39,226 nucleotides of DNA, from contig PLHK01000141.1 in NCBI GenBank assembly GCA_003139955.1, positions 12,854-52,079 of the forward strand, given 5' to 3'. The position numbers were made by a program, and so were the translations under genes. The notes under the pieces are model-generated. The model was not told the DNA's origin. It saw only the letters and a program-made list of their open reading frames with translations, and searched no databases. The DNA comes from Limisphaerales bacterium. GTDB lineage: Bacteria > Verrucomicrobiota > Verrucomicrobiia > Limisphaerales > UBA11358. This document shows, piece after piece, positions 34,004-39,226 of this stretch (its first letter is position 1; each line of letters opens with the position of its first letter).

Positions 34004-35671
34004 ATGCGCAAGCCAATCGTCATCATTTCCTGTTGCATCGCCGCCTTGTTGGTGGGTTACAGCGGCTATCGGAGCTATCAAGTCTGGAAGCAAAGCCACT
34101 TGCTCACCATGGCCAGGTCATTTGCCGCCCGGTCTGACGCGGCCAATGAAGCGCTCTGTTTGCAACAGGCTTTGCACTTGAACCCCCAAAATGTGGATGC
34201 CTGCCGCATTATGGCGGATCTGGCGGACACGACCCACTCTGATGGCGCGCTGTTTTGGCGGGAGCGGGTCTTAAAACTGAATCCGAAATCGCTGCCGGAT
34301 CGTTTGGCACTGACGCAGACCGCCCTGTCGGTGAGTGATTATCTCACGGCTTCCAATGCCTTGGCGGGCGTGGATGCCGACGGTCAGAAGACCGCTTTGT
34401 ATCAAAATGTCGCCGGCGTCGTCGCTGCGAGCGTCGGTCGGCTGGCGGAAGCGGAACTGCATTTTACCGAAGCCGTCCGGCTTGAGCCGGACAATCCCAC
34501 GCCACAATTAAATTTGGCGGTGTTGCTCCTGCACAGTTCCAACACGCTGGAAGTCGCCGAGGCACGCACCAGTTTGCGGCAGATCAGCCAGAGCTCGACC
34601 AATCTTGAAGTCCGCAGTCAGGCGCAACGCGAACTGGTCATGGATGCCTTGCACCGGGATGATATCCACACCGCCTTGGTGTTCGCCGAGGAATTGGCGC
34701 AGCCGACGAACGCGATTTTTTCCGACCGGCTTTTGCGCCTCGAAACCCTGCTGCAAGCCAAAAGTCCGGAATACCGGCCAGTGCTGGCCGCCTACGAACG
34801 TGAAGCGGCAATTTCTCCGACGAAATTATCGGACATGGCCGCCTGGCTGATGCGGAGAGCCACGCCGACCGAGGCATTGTCGTGGTTGCAAAGCCTGCCG
34901 CCGTCAGTTCAAACGAATCAGCCGGCCGCGTTTCTCGTCGCCCAATGTCTGTTGCAGTTGTGCGACTGGCATGGATTGCAGTCCACCATCCAGAATGAAA
35001 ACTGGAACGATCTTGAATTCGTCCGCCATATGTTTTTGGCCCGCACCCTGCGCGAACAGGGTTTGACGGAAGCCTCGGCGGACGAATGGGTCGTGGCGTT
35101 GAAATTCACCAGCGACCAGAAAGGCCCTTTGGTCTCGCTTTTTCAACTGGCCGCCGGTTGGAACTGGAACAGCGAGGCGGAACAGACACTTTGGATCGTG
35201 GTGAACAAATATCCGGAAGAGCAGTGGGCACCGCCGGCCTTGACGCACGCCTTGATTGCGGGCGGGCGGACGCGGCCATTGTTGGAATTATTCGGCATCA
35301 TGGCCAAGCGGTTTCCGTCTGACATTGAAATGAAAAATAATGTGGCCTTTGTCGCCCTGCTTCTGAATGCGCAGGAGCTTGACCCGTATGACCTGGCCAG
35401 CGAGGTGTATCAAAAAGCGCCGCAAAATCCTTCCTATGCCGCGACCTATGCCTTTTCGCTTTATTTACAGGGAAAATACTCGGAAGCGCTCAAAGTCATG
35501 CAGCAAATCGCCCCGAAAGAATTGCAGAACCCTTCGGTCGCCGGCTATTACGGTATCATTCTGAAAGCCAATGGCAATCCTGAAAGCGCCAGAGCTTATT
35601 TGAAACTCACGGCCAAGGCTCAATTGCTGCCTGAGGAACAAGCTCTTTTTCAGCAGGCCATGATGAATTGA
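34004..35671 (+). CDS. Membrane-anchored TPR-repeat protein of the exosortase locus
   Basis: About 555 residues. The N-terminus MRKPIVIISCCIAALLVGYS is a single hydrophobic anchor, followed by tetratricopeptide-like helices: AARSDAANEALCLQQALHLN, LAEAELHFTEAVRLEPDNPT, and near the C-terminus YLQGKYSEALKVMQQIAPKE and AKAQLLPEEQALFQQAM. Most of the protein should lie in the periplasm. TPR proteins are frequent in exosortase and exopolysaccharide clusters, where they are thought to scaffold secretion complexes. A TTG at 33953 that overlaps the previous stop (TTGA) would add 17 residues; I prefer the ATG because the anchor starts there, but the TTG is possible. It is the last gene before the operon terminator. 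An SCC pair at residues 9-11 recalls a lipobox, but the hydrophobic run before it is too short for a lipoprotein signal. Confidence 0.75.
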   Translation: MRKPIVIISCCIAALLVGYSGYRSYQVWKQSHLLTMARSFAARSDAANEALCLQQALHLNPQNVDACRIMADLADTTHSDGALFWRERVLKLNPKSLPDRLALTQTALSVSDYLTASNALAGVDADGQKTALYQNVAGVVAASVGRLAEAELHFTEAVRLEPDNPTPQLNLAVLLLHSSNTLEVAEARTSLRQISQSSTNLEVRSQAQRELVMDALHRDDIHTALVFAEELAQPTNAIFSDRLLRLETLLQAKSPEYRPVLAAYEREAAISPTKLSDMAAWLMRRATPTEALSWLQSLPPSVQTNQPAAFLVAQCLLQLCDWHGLQSTIQNENWNDLEFVRHMFLARTLREQGLTEASADEWVVALKFTSDQKGPLVSLFQLAAGWNWNSEAEQTLWIVVNKYPEEQWAPPALTHALIAGGRTRPLLELFGIMAKRFPSDIEMKNNVAFVALLLNAQELDPYDLASEVYQKAPQNPSYAATYAFSLYLQGKYSEALKVMQQIAPKELQNPSVAGYYGIILKANGNPESARAYLKLTAKAQLLPEEQALFQQAMMN

Positions 35672-35756
35672 GTTTGGGTTTGGCAGCCAAGCCAAACCTA
35701 AATTGAAACCATCGCACGGATCGCAGCATTTTTAATTGCGGTTCGTTGCGGTTTCC

Positions 35757-35795
35757 GAAAGCAGGCTGGTCAAACCGACCAGCCTGCTTTTTTAT
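35757..35795 (+). terminator. Intrinsic terminator of the polysaccharide operon
   Basis: A perfect 12-bp stem, AGCAGGCTGGTC (35760-35771) with GACCAGCCTGCT (35777-35788), and a five-base loop, followed by a T run (TTTTTTATT). It lies about 90 bp after the TPR gene stop, so it ends plus-strand transcription. Confidence 0.92.
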
Positions 35796-35880
35796 TGGCT
35801 GGATTGATTGAGAAATTATTGCTGGCTTTGAAAGGCAAGTTAACAGCGTTTGTGATTGAGGCTTCCTTTCCTATTCAAGT

Positions 35881-35915
35881 AAAAAAACAGGCCGGTCAAA
35901 TTAATGACCGGCCTG
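35881..35915 (-). terminator. Intrinsic terminator of the minus-strand PEP-CTERM gene
   Basis: A perfect 11-bp stem CAGGCCGGTCA (35888-35898) with TGACCGGCCTG (35905-35915), flanked on the left by seven A residues, which read as a T tract on the minus strand. It sits about 27 bp beyond the stop of the minus-strand gene. The stem shares the CAGGCYGGTCAAA core with the plus-strand terminator nearby. Confidence 0.9.
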
Positions 35916-35941
35916 CGTTGTGAATATTTATGAAATGCCGA

Positions 35942-36598
35942 TTAGGACATTTTGTTTTTGCGCAGGATGCGAACGGTGCTCACACCGAACGGCAACAGCA
36001 ACAACGCACCGGCAACCACCGTGCTGGGTTCGGGCACCGCAGCAGTGAAACCCAACTGGGGTTGGGCATAGCCGCCGGGACCGGTCAAGTTTATGGCGTA
36101 AACAACACCACCCGCAACACCCGTGTCAGCTCCTGTGATGGTTGAATCATTCAAACCGAGGGCAGTTTCAGCCAAGGTAACAAATGTGTTGTCCGCGCCA
36201 AAATTTTGCCCTTGCAACCACCAGATCGCCGCCTGAAGCGCATTGGCTGAAGCAGCACTGCCGTAGGTGTAGCCTGCCAGCGTGCCGAGTCTAAACTGGC
36301 TGTAAAGATAGGCCGTTCCGATGGCAATCGAAGTGCCGCTGGGCTCAATGGTGCTGCTCGTTGAGTAATTATATGTAGTTCCGGGATGAAACAAAACATT
36401 TTCGGCCAAGCAGAACGTATCAAACGTTCCAAGTCCGCCGGTTGTCACCGCCGTGAAGGCGCCACCGCTGTTGGCGTTGCCGTAATCTTCAGTGAGGGTG
36501 ATGGTGCCAATGGTTGCCAGCGCATTTGATGCAGTCAATACGGTTGCAACGCCAAGCAGCGCGCAACAGGTTTTTATAGCTTTTATTTTCATTTTCAT
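35942..36598 (-). CDS. PEP-CTERM surface protein with thioester-domain (TED)-like motifs
   Basis: A 218-residue secreted protein. The signal peptide (residues 1-28, cleavage after NALA) is followed by a ~155-residue domain and a complete PEP-CTERM tail: VPEPST at 188-193, a hydrophobic stretch VVAGALLLLPFGVSTV, and a basic end RILRKNK. The tail is the recognition signal for exosortase, and the exosortase gene lies 5 kb away in the same cluster. The domain has TFCLAEN with C63 and ALQAAIWWLQG with Q122, the two places where the streptococcal-type thioester domain has Cys and Gln (patterns FC-hydrophobic and hydrophobic-Q-x-x-hydrophobic-W), and AYLYSQFRLGTLAGY between them. If formed, a Cys63-Gln122 thioester would allow covalent binding to amines or other nucleophiles. 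The start is ATG at 36598 (MKMK), with AAAAGG about 12 bases upstream. The PEP-CTERM call is certain; the thioester is inferred from motifs. Confidence 0.93.
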   Translation of the reverse strand: MKMKIKAIKTCCALLGVATVLTASNALATIGTITLTEDYGNANSGGAFTAVTTGGLGTFDTFCLAENVLFHPGTTYNYSTSSTIEPSGTSIAIGTAYLYSQFRLGTLAGYTYGSAASANALQAAIWWLQGQNFGADNTFVTLAETALGLNDSTITGADTGVAGGVVYAINLTGPGGYAQPQLGFTAAVPEPSTVVAGALLLLPFGVSTVRILRKNKMS

Positions 36599-36686
36599 TT
36601 TTGTTTTTTACCTTTTGTTAAAGATTAATTCTGGCTCGACGTCCAAGCCACAATCCGTCATTCAAACATTTGGTTGGGTGTTGTTC

Positions 36687-36722
36687 CTTTACGTTTGTTT
36701 ATCTGTTGGAGTCAACCTCCAA
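36687..36722 (-). promoter_or_regulatory. Possible promoter with overlapping dyad for the PEP-CTERM gene
   Basis: On the minus strand TTGACT (36715-36710) could be a -35 box, with a weak -10 near 36692-36686 (TAAAGG-like). The -35 lies inside a perfect dyad TTGGAG-N5-CTCCAA (36706-36711 and 36717-36722), where a regulator could bind. Only the dyad is solid; the promoter match is poor. Confidence 0.25.
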
Positions 36723-36773
36723 TCAGAACTGTCGTAAGCTTGCCGATTGGCGCTTTTTCAATCTATCAAGTAA

Positions 36774-36801
36774 TGGGACATCTTTATCCGCTTTTGGGAC
36801 A
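36774..36801. promoter_or_regulatory. Direct repeats TGGGACA spaced 21 bp, candidate operator
   Basis: Two exact copies of TGGGACA (36774-36780 and 36795-36801) are 21 bp apart start to start, about two helical turns, so both would face the same side of the DNA. They lie about 180-200 bp upstream of the PEP-CTERM start and 220-250 bp upstream of the NRPS. The spacing fits an activator or repressor dimer, but no binding protein can be named. Confidence 0.35.
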
Positions 36802-37021
36802 CGAGCCGTCGCCGCTCGAAACTGTGGCTTAATTTGCTAAATTTGCGGACGGCTTATTGTTGTTGACGTCGTCTGGTGATTGCGGAAAAGTGAAATAAAT
36901 TACTGTTCGTATTTTTAATGGCTGACGGCATGAGGTTTGATGGCTATTCTAAAACTAGGAGACGAATGTAGTTCTTGACGCAAATTTTTTTATTACTCCA
37001 GTCGTTAAATCTGACGCAGCC

Positions 37022-39226
37022 ATGAAAGAAACCAACAAAATTGCCAGCGCATCATCGCCTGAATCTTTGAAGGGTGACTTGGTTTCATTGACAGAATCTG
37101 CGCGCCAACCCCGTTTCTCGAGTCAGGACGTGGCGGTTAAATTTTCCGATAGGGAATGTGTGCATGAGCTGATCGAGGCGCAGGTGGTGCGGAGCCCTTT
37201 GGCGATCGCGGTGGTTCATGGGGATGAGGAGTTGAGCTACCGGGAGTTGGAAGAGCGAGCGAATGCGGTGGCGGAACGATTGCGGCGAGTGGGGGTTGGG
37301 CCGGATAAATTGGTGGGGATATATGTGGAGCGGTCACTGGCGATGGTGGTGGGGATGCTGGGCGTGCTGAAGGCTGGCGGGGCGTATGTGCCGCTGGATC
37401 CGAAGTATCCGGCGGAGCGTCTGGGGTTCATGCTGGGGGACGCGCAGCCGGTGGCGGTGGTGACGCAGCGCAGCCTGCGGGAGCAGTTGCCGGCGCATGG
37501 GGCGCAGGTGGTGTGTGTGGATGATGAGGCAGAAGCGGATGCGGGTTCACCGCCGGTGGTCGGGCGGCGGGCAGAGGCGCATCATCTGGCGTATGTGATT
37601 TACACCTCGGGTTCAACAGGTAAGCCCAAGGGCGTGGGGATTGAGCACCGCAACGCGGTGAATTTCATTTATTGGGCGCGGAGTGTGTTCAGCGACGCGG
37701 AGCTGGCGGGGGTGCTGGCGGCGACCTCGATCTGTTTTGACCTGTCGGTGTTTGAGCTTTTCGTCACGTTGAGCTGGGGCGGCCAAGTGATTTTGGCGGA
37801 TAACGCCCTAGAGTTGCCGCGTCTGGCGGCCAGAGCGGAGGTTACGCTGATCAACACCGTGCCCTCGGCGATGGCCGAGCTGGTGCGGAGCGGGGGCGTG
37901 CCGGCGGGGGTGCAGGTGGTGAACTTGGCGGGGGAACCGCTGGCGACGGCGCTGGTGGACCAGATTTACGGGCTGAAACACATCCGGAAAGTGCATGACC
38001 TCTACGGGCCGACGGAGACGACGACGTATTCGACGTTCACGCTGCGCCAGCCGGGGGCGAAGGCGACGATCGGGCGACCCTTGGCCAACACGCAGGTGTA
38101 TGTGCTGGACGAACACCGGCAACCGGTGCCGGTGGGGGTGGCGGGGGAACTTTACATCGGCGGGGCGGGCGTGGCGCGGGGTTATCTGAACCGGCCGGAA
38201 CTGACAGCGGAAAAGTTTTTAGCCGACCCGTTTGGTAAGGAACCGGACGGGCGAATCTACAAGACGGGTGACTTGGTGCGTTACCAGCCGGACGGTCAAC
38301 TGGAATTTATCGGGCGGATCGACCAGCAGGTGAAGATCCGGGGCTACCGGATTGAGCTGGGGGAGATCGAGGCAGTGCTGCAGCGACACCCGGCACTGCG
38401 CGAAGCGGTGGTGGTGGCGCGGGCGAATGCGGCGGGCGAAAAAGAACTGGTGGCCTACCTGACCGGGTCGTCCGTGCCGGCGGTGGGAGAACTGCGGGCA
38501 CACCTGTTGAAAACCCTGCCCGACTACATGGTGCCGGTGGCGTTTGTCACCTTGAGCGCCTTGCCGCTGACACCCAACGGCAAGATTGACCGCCAGGCGC
38601 TGCCCGCGCCGGCGGGAGAGCGGTTTGCGCGGCTGACCGAAGCGCCGGCCACGGCGACGGAACAAAAGCTAGCGAAACTTTGGAGCGAACTGCTGGGGGT
38701 GGAAAAGATTGGGCGGCAGGACAACTATTTTGAACTGGGCGGGCATTCCCTGCTGGCGGTGCGGATGATCTTCCGGCTGCGGGACGAGTTCGGGGTGGAG
38801 CTGCCGGTCAAGGCGATTGCGGAACATCCGACCATCGCGGCGTTAAGTCTGGTGGTGGAGGCTGCCGGCCAGACGGCGGCGATTCGGCTGCGACCGGAAG
38901 CGGCAGGGGCGCGGCGCCAAGCCTCGTTCAGTCAGGAACAACTTTGGTTCCTAGATCAATTGGAACCGGGAAGCGCGGTGTATAACGTGCCGTTGAGCCT
39001 GCGGCTGCGCGGGCCGCTGGATCGGGGGGCTTTGGAGCAAAGTTTGAATCATCTGCTCCGGCGGCATGAAGTTTTGCGGACGACGTTTGTGGCGGAGCAG
39101 GGTGCACCGGTGCCGGTGGTGGCGGCGGAACTAAAACTGGAACTGCCGCCGGTTGATCTGACACACCTGCGGGAAACTGAACGGGAAAGTGAAGTGCAGC
39201 GGCGGATGCGGTCGGCCGCGGCGTTG
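37022..39226 (+). CDS. Nonribosomal peptide synthetase (A-PCP-C), 3' truncated
   Basis: The frame is open from ATG 37022 to the window edge (735 codons). An adenylation domain spans about residues 45-530: LKAGGAYVPLDP (A2), YTSGSTGKPKG at 194 (A3), FDLSVFEL with D240 (A4), DLYGPTETT at 326 (A5), YKTGDLVRY (A7), GRIDQQVKIRGYRIELGEIE (A8) and NGKIDR with K521 (A10). A peptidyl carrier domain follows, with LGGHSL and phosphopantetheine Ser576. A condensation domain starts about residue 634 (SFSQEQLWFLDQL, RHEVLRTTF) and is cut by the edge. A start with A-PCP and no leading C domain suggests an initiation module. The ten specificity residues I align (D240, L241, F244, N278, N301, A303, L327, T335, Y336, K521) give DLFNNALTYK, which I recall as an alanine code. 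Codon use leans on GTG and GGG more than the polysaccharide genes. The Shine-Dalgarno is weak. Confidence 0.96.
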   Translation, partial: MKETNKIASASSPESLKGDLVSLTESARQPRFSSQDVAVKFSDRECVHELIEAQVVRSPLAIAVVHGDEELSYRELEERANAVAERLRRVGVGPDKLVGIYVERSLAMVVGMLGVLKAGGAYVPLDPKYPAERLGFMLGDAQPVAVVTQRSLREQLPAHGAQVVCVDDEAEADAGSPPVVGRRAEAHHLAYVIYTSGSTGKPKGVGIEHRNAVNFIYWARSVFSDAELAGVLAATSICFDLSVFELFVTLSWGGQVILADNALELPRLAARAEVTLINTVPSAMAELVRSGGVPAGVQVVNLAGEPLATALVDQIYGLKHIRKVHDLYGPTETTTYSTFTLRQPGAKATIGRPLANTQVYVLDEHRQPVPVGVAGELYIGGAGVARGYLNRPELTAEKFLADPFGKEPDGRIYKTGDLVRYQPDGQLEFIGRIDQQVKIRGYRIELGEIEAVLQRHPALREAVVVARANAAGEKELVAYLTGSSVPAVGELRAHLLKTLPDYMVPVAFVTLSALPLTPNGKIDRQALPAPAGERFARLTEAPATATEQKLAKLWSELLGVEKIGRQDNYFELGGHSLLAVRMIFRLRDEFGVELPVKAIAEHPTIAALSLVVEAAGQTAAIRLRPEAAGARRQASFSQEQLWFLDQLEPGSAVYNVPLSLRLRGPLDRGALEQSLNHLLRRHEVLRTTFVAEQGAPVPVVAAELKLELPPVDLTHLRETERESEVQRRMRSAAAL

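Larger units (their letters stand above)
36599..37021. other. Intergenic region between the divergent PEP-CTERM and NRPS genes
   Basis: About 420 bp of AT-richer DNA with no convincing gene. It holds the putative control sites listed separately: the TTGGAG dyad with a possible minus-strand promoter, and two TGGGACA direct repeats. A 17-codon open frame at 36918-36971 lies 50 bp before the NRPS and has no clear ribosome binding site. A TTGACG at 36975-36980 resembles a -35 box for the NRPS, but I find no good -10 at the right spacing. An in-frame TAG at 36956-36958 bounds any upstream extension of the NRPS. Confidence 0.7.

Noticed and set aside
34004-34063. Lipoprotein signal in the TPR protein
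   Set aside because: The Cys pair lies only ten residues from the start with a very short hydrophobic run before it; a transmembrane anchor fits better.
36492-36737. Small plus-strand frame with a hydrophobic stretch (FIFIFIFVFYLLL)
   Set aside because: It lies antisense to the signal-peptide codons of the PEP-CTERM gene; the hydrophobic run is the complement of A-rich MKMKIK codons and upstream sequence.
36918-36971. 17-codon open frame before the NRPS, possible leader peptide
   Set aside because: There is no ribosome binding site, no attenuator hairpin and no codon run that suggests regulation.

Overview
The window reads as the interior of a large cell-surface polysaccharide locus from a Gram-negative bacterium with an exosortase/PEP-CTERM system, followed by the start of a nonribosomal peptide synthetase. 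The moderately GC-rich sequence, few clear Shine-Dalgarno sites, an exosortase fused to an EpsI-like domain, and a PEP-CTERM protein beside an exopolysaccharide cluster suggest a Verrucomicrobiota/PVC-type organism. That placement is inference; no rRNA or other phylogenetic marker is present.

Layout. (1) 1-5.7 kb: the tail of an O-antigen-type ABC transporter ATPase (Wzt-like, cut by the window edge), a CapK/PaaK-like adenylate-forming enzyme, a polysaccharide pyruvyl transferase, a GT9 heptosyltransferase-like enzyme and a GT2. (2) 5.8-17.9 kb: a dense run of glycosyltransferases (two GT2, several GT4-like, one GT61, one GT-A enzyme of unclear family) with UDP-galactopyranose mutase (glf). 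(3) 17.9-26 kb: tailoring and assembly, with three integral-membrane acyltransferases, a secreted beta-helix protein, a GT4 and a Wzy-like polymerase. (4) 26-35.7 kb: two GT4 enzymes, a WcaF-like acetyltransferase, an exosortase-EpsI fusion, a WcaI/WbuB-like GT4, a WecA-type initiating sugar-phosphate transferase with an extra C-terminal nucleotide-binding module, and a membrane-anchored TPR protein. A strong intrinsic terminator ends this plus-strand series. (5) 35.9-36.6 kb: one minus-strand PEP-CTERM protein with its own terminator. (6) 36.6-37.0 kb: intergenic region. (7) 37.0 kb to the end: an NRPS with A-PCP-C order, open at the right edge.

How the genes fit. The WecA-like enzyme should load the first sugar phosphate on undecaprenyl phosphate, about sixteen glycosyltransferases extend it (Galf donor from Glf), acyl and pyruvyl transferases decorate it, and the Wzy-like protein polymerises it. 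No Wzx flippase, Wza exporter or Wzc-type chain-length regulator is visible here, so they must lie elsewhere. The exosortase presumably processes the PEP-CTERM protein next door and many others encoded elsewhere.

Most notable observations. The PEP-CTERM protein carries the Cys and Gln motifs of thioester-domain (TED) adhesins, suggesting an exosortase-sorted covalent adhesin. Three glycosyltransferase genes between 22.9 and 28.0 kb each contain a five-unit, 35-bp array of the heptamer GAARYCR inside the coding sequence. The initiating transferase is fused to a PglF/WbpM-like membrane-Rossmann module without its dehydratase domain. The NRPS adenylation pocket reads DLFNNALTYK, which I associate with alanine.
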